A DNA stretch of 44,441 nt. Origin: Nemertoderma westbladi. Its lineage: Eukaryota; Xenacoelomorpha; Nemertodermatida; Nemertodermatidae. Shown here one piece after another: positions 11,954-22,741 of the stretch; within the stretch, counting starts at the first letter, position 1, and every line of letters starts with the position of its first letter. The notes under the pieces are model-generated. The model did no database searches, was not told where the DNA came from, and saw nothing but the letters and a program-made list of their open reading frames with translations. Location of the stretch: positions 1 through 44,441 of the forward strand of contig JAUCBJ010001137.1 of the NCBI GenBank assembly GCA_032718475.1, written 5' to 3'. Position numbers and translations under genes: made by a program.

Positions 11954-13255
11954 CAACATATGGAGCGGGTGTGTGACTATATTATTTATATTTGTTTTTT
12001 ATTATTTTATTTTATATTATGTATGTATTATTATGTAATTTTATTATAATCGTTTTCTTTAATTTTATTTAGTAGAATGTTATTTAGTGATTATTTAGTA
12101 GATTAGTGCAATATATTAGTGTTTATTACTTAATTACTTATATATTATATTTAGTGCGACGGCGAGAAATAATTCTTTTTATCCTTCCTTACTGTCCGTA
12201 TTACATTACAAATACGTAACTACAGTAAGATGACATATCCGTACTTATTAAAGTACAATAAAGCCACTACTATATTCAAGTATTATAAAAATTGGTAGGC
12301 AGAGTATTAGGAATGCAAAGTTCAGATCCTCGTGTCTCGGCTAAACCAAGCTCTGGGTAGACCTTGGAAACGACTTGCCTCTTCACACTGACATTGCTTC
12401 GTGCGATATTGCTCTCATACCGTATATTAAATAATACATATAGTAGCGTGATGTCCCTTTAACAGTAGCGTATAACGCAAAATAAATCTGTTAAACCCTT
12501 TGACCATCTGCAATTCTAGTCGATTAAGATATCGCGGCACCCACCGATATACTTGAAAGACAAAATTCTAGAATCAGTGGTTAACGTCCCCAGACAAGTT
12601 CTGAAATAAACTGGTGCCCATCCTAAATATTAATTATTAATATTTACAAAATCTGTCAAATTTTAGATCCTTTAACATTCTAGTCGATTAAGATATCGTA
12701 GCACTTACCGATACTCTTAAAAAGACAAATTCATAGAATCAAGGATCCCAGTCCCCAGATATGCTCTGGAATCAAATTGTGTCAATTTAACTATCAAATA
12801 ATAAAATTTCAGGGAATAAATTTAAATTCATACTTTAATGAATTTAATAAATTGCAATTTTATACAATTTATAACATTCCCAAAATTCCATTAATTAATA
12901 GATCATGGGAGCGGAGATTCACTATATTAAGTGTATTTGTGTGTGAGAATCTCCAATGTATAGTCAATAGCCGATAAAATTCATAAAATCATATATAGAG
13001 AGGATATTGACAATTAAAGAATTACTATTAAATAGCATCCCAGATCTGTATGCATGAGAATTACCCTAATTCTACCGCTAGCTTTCCATAATGTCACCAT
13101 GGCAACAACCACGCTAGAATTAGAAGTGAGTTAAAAGAACAATAAAGGGCTTGCGTATTGAATAGCATACGGAATAAATAGCACACCGCTAGTATCCAAG
13201 GATACATAATAACAACGTGACATTCTGGAAGGCACTTGACTAACGGACAAATGAC
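11954..13255 (+). other. AT-rich non-coding interior of the BEL/Pao element with a ~164-bp tandem duplication
   Basis: There is no coding frame of weight. Two imperfect tandem copies start at TTCTAGTCGATTAAGATATC near 12514 and again near 12678. This stretch occupies the place where integrase would be expected but has no HHCC or DDE motif. Confidence 0.6.
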
Positions 13256-13264
13256 CCGAATGTG

Positions 13265-14981
13265 GGGTGCATGTAAAGAGCGGACTGCGGACTTTCGGAC
13301 TACGGACTGGGGATTGCCAAAATCCGCGCGGTCAATTTGAATTATCGACTTCCAAACTAAGAATCCGCTCTTTGTTGTCTGGACAAATGGCGGACTGAAG
13401 CCGGTAAATTGTAACCTGATTGGCTCAATCATGTACATAGGCTGAAGCTGAAAGGTAACTTAAAGAATGAATCATCCCATTTGGCTTTTAAATGTTTACC
13501 ATTGTGCAACACTGTAATACAGGAAATAATTATCCTATACAGTAATTAGGTGGACTGTTGATTAAGGGCCTACTATATAATCAACATTCTACGGATTTTC
13601 AGATTATTTATTTCAATAAATATTTTTATATACTTCCTGCCTTTAGAGTTTATGTCACAGTTGTCTGTTCTCAAATACTGTATAAAAGAGCGAATATTCG
13701 GACATCCTAAGCGCAGGAGCTGGGGGAAGATCTTCTCTGTGCTGGGGGTAAGAGAGCGTAAGAAAAGGGGGAACAGGGGCAAAGAAAAGGGGGAACAGGG
13801 GCAAAGAAAAGGGGTGTGGATCTATAAATAGCATCCAATAGGACGCATCTAATTACTGGCATTTAATTCTGTCCAAATTTTTATGACAGCCTTAAAATGA
13901 AAACCACGAACACCTGATCGGCTAGTGCTTTTTTTAATGCTTTTTTATTGTGGGCTGTGATATCCTACATATCTGACACTGACATACGATTAACTGGGCC
14001 CATGTGAAGTATACCAGACTTTCTGCCGTTATATTTCACTTTGCAGTTACCCCCAGGTGAAGAATACCAGGTTTTCAACAAATATACAGGTTACAGAAGG
14101 GCTGAATCTAACCAAAACAATAAACGAATTAGTATATGTACAGGTTATAAGACAGAAATAAGCGATATAAAACACTTAATAAAGATAAATTAAAAAAAAA
14201 AATAATCTTCATATATAAAATTCCAATAAAAAGTCGACCGAAAAGTGAAATCCTGGTATTCTTCACATGGGCGATTAACTGTGGAGCGAGCAACGTAAGT
14301 CCAGGTGAGCCTTAGCATATGGGTATAAGTGGTGGACCCGTCTGTCGTTGTCATCGTCGGAAATGTTTGAACGCTAATAAGCCGGTCAATCTTGGAAAAA
14401 TAATGTTTCACTACTAGTCTGCTAGTATGTACGACTAATATGTTCCAATTTTGTTTCAACTAACAGAGACATAATAGTGGCAGTAACAAGCAAACAAGGA
14501 ATATCTTATAAGGTCGCGTTTCACACCTTTAAGCAATAAGCATAACTCTGCTTCGGCAGCAGAAGTACTGTACTACAGTTGTAGTCCCAAAGTCTGCATC
14601 CAAAGTAGAGTTACGAATGAATCATGCTTAAAAGAGTGAACCGGCCTTAACCCGAGAGATTTTATTGAAAGTTCAAGAGTTCTTCCTACTGCCTACATAA
14701 TAGGTTTTCAAAATAATAAGTTTCCATCTCTGTGTCACAATGAAAACATTTAAGCCAATAAGAGGATTCAGGAAAGTTCCCTTTGGGCCTATGTAAATGA
14801 TTGAGCCAATCAGGTTACAATTTTCTGGCTTCAGTCCGCCGTTTGTCCAGACAACAAAGAGCGGATTCTTACATTATAATGCTATAATTCAAATTGACCG
14901 CGCATATTTGGGCTTTTAATTGACAATCCGCAGTCCGTAGTCCGCAGTCCGCAGTCCGCAGTCCGCTCTTTACATGCACCC
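13265..14981. mobile_element. Mutator-like (MULE) non-autonomous element nested in the BEL/Pao element
   Basis: Inverted repeats of about 230 bp (13265-13495 and 14752-14981) begin GGGTGCATGTAAAGAGCGGA on both ends. They are flanked by the perfect 9-bp direct repeat CCGAATGTG (13256-13264 and 14982-14990). Long terminal inverted repeats with a 9-bp target duplication are the signature of Mutator-like elements. The right arm has extra copies of the decamer GCAGTCCGCA. There is no transposase. A smaller element (13997-14272) is nested within. Insertion was after the host element formed, since the duplication interrupts otherwise continuous sequence. Confidence 0.88.
13997..14272. mobile_element. 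276-bp miniature inverted-repeat element inside the MULE, 9-bp target duplication
   Basis: The ends read GGCCCATGTGAAGTATACCAG and, from the other side, GCCCATGTGAAGAATACCAG. They are flanked by GATTAACTG at 13988-13996 and 14273-14281. The 9-bp duplication again suggests a Mutator-like mechanism. It is the third nesting level: MITE in MULE in LTR element. One more internal copy of the GTGAAGAATACCAG motif lies at about 14056. Confidence 0.8.
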
Positions 14982-14990
14982 CCGAATGTG

Positions 14991-15332
14991 TGATAGAATG
15001 TGTACCATTTGTGACTGTTACGTGGAATTTGTGCGTTTGTAGGTGAATGTTACTACTAAGGTGTGTTTACAGTAGCGAGTCGCAATTGTGAAAGTAACCC
15101 TAACTCTCCAGTAAGAACCTGAAGTATATCTAAGCCTTTGGGACGGACGGTGGAGTGGCTCGTGCTGGTTGTTGTAGTCGTTGTGCAGCTACGACGTTGG
15201 CGATAGGCACATCGGCGAAAGTACACCAGCGCTGAGGATCTCGCACTGTCCGGGGGCAGAGAGGGGTAGGCAGCGACGCCCGCTCGCCTAAATATAAACT
15301 CATTATAATATGGATAAACTTATATAGCAGAT
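14991..15332 (+). other. Spacer within the BEL/Pao element, GC-rich in its second half
   Basis: It resumes the BEL/Pao interior after the MULE. The segment 15140-15295 is clearly more GC-rich than its surroundings. One short frame has a run of Leu/Val residues flanked by Trp and Arg, which could be a remnant of a membrane segment, but it is too short to name. Confidence 0.4.
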
Positions 15333-16855
15333 ATGATTGAGTTGATAGAAGATGATCTTGGTATCAGGGAACGATATACTCTACCTTTACAAGCGTTTGT
15401 TGATAGCTTGATACGCGGCGACGCTGGTCCAACTACTACGGAGGACGATGGTCGTTATATCTAACCGCCAATGTCCCGGGAGCAACTTGCGCGTGGGTTA
15501 GACTGTAGAAAATTCACCGCTCGCTATACGCATCGTAATGGTACGTATATGGACTTCTTAACTACTGGCCATCCTATCGATCTACACGATACGAACGATA
15601 TAGACACCAAAGGGAAATGGTTTATTTAAATATCATACCCAGCGGAAGCGGAACGATAAACTGAGACTCGAACACGAAAATTCTATTCGAAACCGACTCG
15701 AAAGTGAAGATGTTGAAGAGCCGGATAAACGCAGCGACTTCACCAAAATATCTGGAATTCTTGAGAGAAACATACCTCAATATTACCAGTCAACAGAATC
15801 TAGAAACTCGATATCCTCCAAGTATACATCATGACCGCATGGTAGAACTCAAACGGCTCTATTCCACTATGATGTATCTTACCGCTGATCGACCGCTGCC
15901 TGTTGCACCGGATAGCTTCGAACGGATGGAGGAGTATTGTGAACTGGAGAAAGATCACTCGAGTTTCCCCTACAAGACGTGCGTCTTTGGTGTTGTTGCG
16001 ATGGATGCCCTAGACCCAACCAACAAACGGAAAGACCTAAACATCCGTGGAGACGTTGTATTAAACACGGTTTTACTCGCTATACTTACGGGAGTTTCGA
16101 GCGAAACTTGTTCGATGTATCACCTACGCTCGTTCGACTCAGACGATCCTTAAATAAACCAATGATCAGAGTTTCGGAATACTCGATCAGAACTCCTCAT
16201 TCCCTAGTGAGACTTCAGACTCTTGATCCTATTAGTATGACGGATCCTCCCGAGCTGTACTCACTGCTCAAAGATCTAGTGTTACCTGAACAATTAGTCG
16301 GTGGCACCCCAGTTGTGGGCTTCCTAGATATTAGCCCATTCTACCTAGCCGGATTGGGACGCGGACATTTAATATCGCCGTTTAACCCTTACCATCGTCC
16401 CGGCTTAACACGATATAACCTGTCACCAAAGTGGCGGAGAACGTTGTACCAAACGAGTTAAACGCTATTCTACAAAGATCAGAAAGGAAACCTGCGTTTG
16501 TTCAGATAAACGTAAGTTGTAACAGCAAGTCCAAGCGATAAACGAATTGTCTTTATCTCAGTTCGATTGTGAAATCCAGAATCTCTAAGAAGATATCGAA
16601 CTTAGACAACCCCATTCTCTGCGAGAGTTTTTGGATGAACGTATCCAGCTACGAGCGGAGGAAAATCAGCTCGAGGAGAAGCATATCGAAACGGCGGATA
16701 CCCCGACCATAATCCTACACCTTCTGATGCAATCATATTGCACCCTTCACCCAGGATTTATAGCCCTCCTAGTAAAGTGGCTCGCCCCAAAGAGAAAAGG
16801 ACTCTTGCTAGCCTCAAAAAACTGCGTAAACGCCGTCTGCGTAAGAAAGACTAAC
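15333..16855 (+). pseudogene. Decayed accessory gene in the 3' (env-like) position of the BEL/Pao element, function unknown
   Basis: Starting at ATG 15333 there is protein-like sequence for about 500 codons, broken by at least two in-frame stops (15462-15464 and near 15626) and several frame changes. The better pieces are 15704-16153 (149 aa), 15979-16461 (160 aa, continuing it after a frameshift near 16095) and 16570-16855. The last has a helical, Glu/Gln-rich segment (residues like SLREFLDERIQLRAEENQ) and, in the shifted frame to 16855, a strongly basic tail ending LRKRRLRKKD. There is no signal peptide, fusion peptide or membrane anchor of a typical envelope protein, and no integrase motif. 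Base composition is richer in GC than the flanks. I do not recognise the family; coiled coil plus basic tail could suit a nucleic-acid-binding or structural protein. Confidence 0.55.
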
Positions 16856-16920
16856 TGTTTAGAGTATCTTTATATTTTAGAAACTGTGATTTGTTATATT
16901 TTATAGACTTAAATCCCATT

Positions 16921-16932
16921 TTCTGGGAGCGG
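16921..16932 (+). promoter_or_regulatory. Possible short polypurine tract before the 3' LTR
   Basis: The bases CTGGGAGCGG directly precede TGTAAAAG of the 3' LTR. The purine run GGGAGCGG is short and interrupted by one C, so the assignment rests mainly on position. Confidence 0.45.
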
Positions 16933-18090
16933 TGTAAAAGCTTTTGCGTAATTAGCCGGTTATTATCCCCGTAAAGTACTCTGTGGTTGGTTTACCAGGC
17001 ATAAAAAGGCCGTGTCCTTGCTGTACTGGTGTTTTAGAGGACATAAAAGCCATTTCTTCTGTATTTGTACTTTAGAGGACATAATCCGCAATTTCGTGAC
17101 GCAATAAGCTCGATACTCTTGAAAACAGTGTCGCTACCATGACGACGGCTAACAGCTGATATTGCCACGTCGACATTTCTTTGTTTCTTTGTTCTCTCGT
17201 TGTTCGGTCGACCAATCAGAGCGTTTTTTGTCTCTGTGTTGGAGGTGGATACAGAAACTCAGGAATTCAGTGTTATGTTTTTGCCCAGAGCCTAAGAACA
17301 CCGGCTTTTGGCACCTCCGTGTTTCAGTCTTTAGTCTTACATTAGTAGGCTTAATTATAGAACGTATATCTGTTATCGAGTTACCTTATCAATGCTTACT
17401 AAACATATCATGCATATCTTACTTAACATTACTGCCTTTGCTGTCGGTTATTCATTATATTTGTTGATGGAAGATTATATTTGGAATACTGATCAATAGT
17501 CAGACACCCAACCTTCTTGATATACTAAAGGTTAGAGAGACCGGTTACAGATAAACGATTGCGACCTGTGTTAAGTGGTTTGAAGTGAATCTAATGCTAT
17601 TTTATAGTCCCTACATGTATTGTCTGTTATTCTCTTTGTATGTGACTAAAATTAGTGAAGGTCGGCAGATTGGTGTGCAGCATTGTGCAGCATTGTGTAT
17701 GATTGTGACTGATAACAAAGCATCTCCTAAAGAATGCGCCATATACGTGAATCTATAGCCTTTTCGTTGTGTCTAGTTTAAGTCATAACTCTGTTTACAT
17801 ATTTAGAGTGCCACGTCCTAAAGGAACTGTTAATATTTCCCGAAAGTGAATAATATTTGTCAGAGATTATATATTACGATCAGTCGAATAATACGGTAGG
17901 CTTACATCATCAATCATTAAGCTTCCGAATTCAGTCTCCCGGGTATATCCAGCGGGTGAATGATTGCGCATAGACTGGCTTCGGCTAATGTAGTGTATCA
18001 AATACTCGTCATAGGCTAAAGACTATATATCATCCAAAAGACATCCTAATTTGGCAGGTTAAACTGTCAAAGGTCTTAAAAGCGCAAACA
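16933..18090 (+). repeat. 3' LTR of the BEL/Pao element
   Basis: It is 1158 bp and differs from the 5' LTR by a 2-bp insertion (AT near 17458) and single-base changes near 17448, 17781, 17810, 17848 and 17907. It ends GCGCAAACA and is followed by the target duplication GGCAT (18091-18095). Confidence 0.93.
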
Positions 18091-18098
18091 GGCATTTT

Positions 18099-19560
18099 GA
18101 TAACTTAATTACGTTTAGATCAATTAAAAACACATTTCTTAAAGCAAATCTCTTGAACTAGTTAAAAACTATAATGGAATGGGTTATGGTGAATACAGTT
18201 ATATAATTTTGAAGTATAATTATTTAAATCTTATATTAGAAAATAATTAATATCCTTTAAGAGGCAGGTTGAAATTGCTGATTTTACCTCAATCAACTTA
18301 ATTAACTAATTAACTGCTATTATCATCTTAGCTTCACGAAGGCCACACGGAAATTCAACTTGGAAAATTTTTAAACTTTGGCCAGACTACATGTGTACCA
18401 AGTTTGGTTAAATTTCATTAACATTTGGCTGAGTTATTAACGTTTAAAATTGGACACAACAGATCAACAGATTAAAATTAAAATTGAGCGACTGTATCAC
18501 AAAATCATTATTTGAGAAATTTACCCACACCACCAATCAATTAAAGAAAGGGGGACAGTACGTGTTCAGCCCTTTTAATCTGCCCTTGTAATCTGTTTTG
18601 TATTTAAATATACAGTATTTCCTAAACGCAGACTGACGGACGATCTTTATAACTACCGATGCGTTCAATAGGCGCAGCCATCAGGTATGGTTTATAGGAA
18701 TATAGTCTACGCAGTACTCGTCTTCATTATATGCCTCGTTGCGCTCGTCGCTCGTCCTGTTTTGTCATAAAATATTTTTCCTAAACGCAGACTGACGACC
18801 TTTATACAGTTATTACTATGCGAAGTTTCGAAACTGTGCGAGTAACTGCTGATACATCTATGTGGAGATGTGAGATACAACGCCAACGCATCGTATGCCG
18901 ATGTAGTAATATGGGTATTGAAATAATCTTAAATCAATGTACACTCTTAAAGCTGCAGCGAAAAATTGTAGCTAATTTCCTTGGTTACATATAAAATAAT
19001 AATATTATTTTTAAGAACGTTAATTTTCCTACTTTGCAAAAATTCAATTAAAAAATAACCAGACAAATACATTGTGGAATAAACTATTTCAGATATAAGC
19101 CTACAACAGCCATGCCATGGAAAGTATTTATGTTATTATATCACTGTCATTTACCTGAGATAGCAATACAACATTTATAGTAGAGTCAATAGGAATTGGA
19201 ATACAGGAAGGATGGTGGGATGTGGGATTTAAATAATGCTGTCTGGGCTGGAATAGCAATACTGGTTGCCTATTACAATTCCTCTCTGGTTAGTCTACAG
19301 CAACAACTCCCAGCCAGCGAGCTCCACACCAGCAGAGACTAGACCAATAATGGGCAGGATTAAATTTGTACTCAATAATTGTGCCGCTTTAATTACGTTT
19401 AGATCAATTAAAGACACATTTATTAAAGCAAATCACTTGAACTAATTAAAAACTATAATAGAATGGGGTATGTGGATTACATCTGTATAACTTTTAAGTA
19501 TAATTATTTAAATCTTATACTGTAAAATAATTAATTTCCTTTAAAAGGCAGAGGTTGAAA
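18099..19560 (+). repeat. Pair of ~175-bp direct repeats bounding 1.1 kb of AT-rich sequence
   Basis: The segment 18099-18275 recurs at 19386-19560 in the same orientation, at roughly 90% identity by eye (shared start TTAATTACGTTTAGATCAATT). Between them is AT-rich DNA with a smaller duplicated motif, CCTAAACGCAGACTGACG, at about 18622 and 18780. No gene is visible. The layout could be a decayed element with short direct terminal repeats, or two copies of one dispersed repeat; no target duplication decides between them. Confidence 0.55.
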
Positions 19561-19562
19561 AT

Positions 19563-19680
19563 GGTGTGGGGCGAGCCACGAAGTGAGTGAGCCTTAGCGT
19601 AGTGGTACCATTAATCAACCTGTGGGGCGAGCCACGAAGTGAGTGAGCCTTGGCGTAGGGGTACCATTAATCAACATGTC
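19563..19680 (+). repeat. 58-bp unit in two tandem copies
   Basis: GTGGGGCGAGCCACGAAGTG followed by AGTGAGCCTT and GTACCATTAATCAAC occurs at about 19563 and again at about 19621, with one or two changes. Confidence 0.8.
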
Positions 19681-19729
19681 GTTCTGTCAGTTCGTGTTTT
19701 GAATTCATACGTTCAGAATATATTCCACA

Positions 19730-20235
19730 CAAGGAAGCTTGTAAACTCGCTCATAATATCACGGCTTGATAACAACAACAGTCTGCGTCTGCCAGTTGTG
19801 TGTGTGTCTGCGTCTGTGTCAGTGTGTGTACGGTCTGCCAGACCAGTCCATTAGACGACTCCAGTTAAAATGCTTGCGCACGCATCATAACAAGACAACA
19901 CCGGTTCTCCCACATAACTCCAAAGCCCCGCAACCTCCAGTGGCTTCCTGTCCAATACCGTATTGACTACAATCGCATTACTCGCCTGGAAAGCCATAAA
20001 TGGTCTAGCCCCAAAATACATCCTAGATCTCCTTACACCAAACTTCAACCCAACAAGGACGGATCTCCTTTGGACTCTAAATGTACCAAATTTCAAACTT
20101 AAAACATATCACCTGCCCGATCATTCACCTATGCAGCTCCAACAGTCTCAATTTTCAAACTCGAACCGCCACTGACCTGACAACTTTTCGCAGCCTTCTA
20201 AAAACCGAACCCTTTAATAGGGCTTTTCATATAAG
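19730..20235 (+). pseudogene. 3' end of a CR1/L2-like LINE reverse transcriptase, decayed
   Basis: Conceptual translation across shifting frames gives the C-terminal landmarks of CR1/L2-group pol: an SRLD..NSL segment near 19760, GLPDQSIRRLQ near 19835, and THHNKTTPVL near 19875. A clear AWKAINGLAPKYILDLL follows at about 19985, then a TAAP..-type and TTFRSLLKTE segment near 20185-20215. A TG/CTG-rich expansion (19786-19835) has split it. Stops and frameshifts make it non-functional. It is 5'-truncated, as such LINEs usually are. Confidence 0.75.
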
Positions 20236-20395
20236 TTAACTTTCGGACACAGTCTTTGAAATTTAACAGCGCTTTAGAACCGATACATGGGATTAAGCGC
20301 GATATAAGTGAATGATATATTATATTATTATTATATAATACTGAATAATATATAAATAAACCACCGCAATGAAGTGCTGGTAATGTAAAAACACA

Positions 20396-21935
20396 TGTTT
20401 ATATACATGTTTGTTTGTTTGCGTATATACAATATACATCTTTGTTTGTTTGTGTTTATACATACAATATACATGTTTGTTTGTTTGTGTATATACATAC
20501 AATATACATGTTTGTTTGTTTGTGTATATACATACAATATACATGTTTGTTTGTTTGTGTATATACATACAATATACATGTTTGTTTGTTAGTGTATATA
20601 CATTCAATATACATGTTTGTTTGTTTGTGTATATACATACAATATACATGTTTGTTTGTTTGTGTATATACATACAATATACATGTTTGTTTGTTTGTGT
20701 ATATACAATATACATGTTTGTTTGTTTGTGCATATACAAAATACATGTTTGTTTGTTTGTGTTTATACAATATACATGTTTGTTTGTTTGTGTTTATACA
20801 ATATACATGTTTGTTTGTTTGTGCATATACAATATACATGTTTGTTTGTTTGTGTATATACATACAATATACATGTTTGTTTGTTTGTGTATATACAATA
20901 TACATGTTTGTTTGTTTGTGTTTATACAAAAATACATGTTTGTTTGTTTGTGTTTATACAATATACATATTTGTTTGTTTGTGTATATATAATATACATG
21001 TTTGTTTGTTTGTGTATATACATACAATATACATGTTTGTTTGTTTGTGTATATACAATATACATGTTTGTTTGTTTGTGTATATACAATATACATGTTT
21101 GTTTGTTTGTGTATATACATACAATATACATGTTTGTTTGTTTGTGTATATACAATATACATGTTTGTTTGTTTGTGTATATACAATATACATGTTTGTT
21201 TGTTTGTGTATATACATACAATATACATGTTTGTTTGTTTGTGTATATACAATATACATGTTTGTTTGTTTGTGTATATACAATATACATGTTTGTTTGT
21301 TTGTGTATATACATACAATATACATGTTTGTTTGTTTGTGTATATACAATATACATGTTTGTTTGTTTGTGTATATACAATATACATGTTTGTTTGTTTG
21401 TGTATATACATACAATATACATGTTTGTTTGTTTGTGTATATACAATATACATGTTTGTTTGTTTGTGTATATACAATATACATGTTTGTTTGTTTGTGT
21501 ATAGACATACAATATACATGTTTGTTTGTTTGTGTATATACAATATACATGTTTGTTTGTTTGTGTTTATACAAAAATACATGTTTGTTTGTTTGTGTTT
21601 ATACAATATACATATTTGTTTGTTTGTGTATATATAATATACATGTTTGTTTGTTTGTGTATATACATACAATATACATGTTTGTTTGTTTGTGTATATA
21701 CAATATACATGTTTGTTTGTGTATATACAATATACATGTTTGTTTGTTTGTGTATATACATACAATATACATGTTTGTTTGTTTGTGTATATACAATATA
21801 CATGTTTGTTTGTTTGTGTATATACAATATACATGTTTGTTTGTTTGTGTATATACATACAATATACATGTTTGTTTGTTTGTGTATATACATACAATAT
21901 ACATGTTTGTTTGTTTGTGTATATACAATATGCAT
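20396..21935 (+). repeat. 1.5-kb tandem array of 31/35-bp units with a 97-bp higher-order period
   Basis: The core is ATACATGTTTGTTTGTTTGT followed by GTATATACAAT (31 bp) or by GTATATACATACAAT (35 bp), about 47 copies. From about 21021 the longer unit recurs every 97 bp (21021, 21118, 21215, 21312, 21409, 21506), i.e. 35+31+31. A variant stretch with TTTATACAAAAATAC and TATATATAATATAC at 20918-21000 recurs at 21563-21645, so a larger block was also duplicated. All long frames here are repeat artefacts. Transcribed or single-stranded, the units can pair because each contains TGTATATACA/TATACA motifs. Confidence 0.95.
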
Positions 21936-22240
21936 GTTTTATTCTTATATAACAATACATACATGTAGGGCCTCGTGATACAGCAAAGGTTATATTGTTG
22001 CGCTTTTCAGTTATACACCAACCACACTTAAGACCATTAATCATTTAAAATAAAAATTTTACGAAATGTAAATTTAAATGGTAATTTATAAAAAACATGT
22101 GATATTGATAACTGTTATTGTGACCACCACGGTAGGTATTTAAATAATAATTTAAAAGTTTATTATATATTGTAGTAACAAAATAGTTGCGTAATAAAAT
22201 GAATACAAACAATAAAGTTTAATTTCAACAATTAATTGTT
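21936..22240. other. 3' flank of the C20orf27 homologue
   Basis: AT-rich, no gene. On the minus strand an AATAAA hexamer at 22159-22164 lies 77 bases past the stop codon of the C20orf27-like gene and is the likely polyadenylation signal. Confidence 0.5.
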
Positions 22241-22741
22241 CTATTTGAATCCCTGCCAGTCACTTTGTTGGGAATCTGAGTCCATATCATCCAGCATACA
22301 GAGGGAATGGACCCCTTCCTTTAGCATTGGAGTTCCCTGATTCTTTTTTAAAATCCGCGCGCAAATAACTAAAATTAACACTTCGTTTTCTGTGGCGTCA
22401 GAAATTATAACGGATTCTTTAAAAATACCGTCTTTTAGTGCTGTGATGTTTATGGTAACATTGTGACCGTTTCCATTGAGTAAGGGTTCTACAGATTGTA
22501 CTGAGAGATTAAGACTGTTCCCGCTGGGGGCGCACGATACGTTGTCTCCCAAGCCATGGTCTACGGCGAAGGTCGCCGAGTATTTGTGATTGTTGAGGAG
22601 GAAACCAAGTCGAATTAACCAGGTGTTATTCGTTTGTTTGGTGATCGCTATTGAGGAGGTATGAGAGTCGCTGTCCTTACTGAAATGGACGTCGTGGGGA
22701 GTTGTGGGTTTATCTTCTATAACCTCCTCCATCGGATCCAT
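22241..22741 (-). CDS. ADISSP (C20orf27): C20orf27/ADISSP (UPF0687) homologue, single exon, 166 aa
   Basis: An intact ATG-to-stop frame. It matches the UPF0687 family in landmarks and length (the human protein is about 174 aa): a central WLIRLGFLLNNHKYSATF strand region (about residues 40-60); an INITALKDGIFKESVII segment around residues 95-115; and the C-terminal hallmark KNQGTPMLKEGV, then an acidic stretch ending SDWQGF at the C-terminus. The human protein is described as an adipose-secreted signalling protein; its role in invertebrates is not established, and no signal peptide is seen here. The human gene is split by introns, this one is not. There is no poly(A) scar or flanking duplication to prove a retrocopy. 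An AATAAA on the minus strand follows at 22164-22159. The neighbours are repeats, so context adds nothing. Family assignment is confident; activity is not tested. Confidence 0.85.
   Translation of the reverse strand: MDPMEEVIEDKPTTPHDVHFSKDSDSHTSSIAITKQTNNTWLIRLGFLLNNHKYSATFAVDHGLGDNVSCAPSGNSLNLSVQSVEPLLNGNGHNVTINITALKDGIFKESVIISDATENEVLILVICARILKKNQGTPMLKEGVHSLCMLDDMDSDSQQSDWQGFK

Larger units (their letters stand above)
3924..18090 (+). mobile_element. BEL/Pao-type LTR retrotransposon, complete but pol-deleted (gag-protease only)
   Basis: Two direct repeats (3924-5079 and 16933-18090) start TGTAAAAGC and end GCGCAAACA, the TG...CA rule for LTRs. They are flanked by the 5-bp direct repeat GGCAT at 3919-3923 and 18091-18095. 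Inside, in order, are a long leader, Gag, CCHC knuckles and an aspartic protease of BEL/Pao type, then directly the tail of the RNase H region. Reverse transcriptase, the RNase H core and integrase are absent. A 3' region holds an unrelated decayed gene and a nested Mutator-like insertion. By eye the LTRs differ by about five substitutions and one 2-bp indel in ~1157 bp, so the insertion is recent. It must have been copied by enzymes supplied in trans. Confidence 0.93.

Noticed and set aside
20320-22044. Many long reading frames on both strands (up to 517 aa)
   Set aside because: They are by-products of the 31/35-bp tandem array; the translation is a simple repeat and open in several frames at once.
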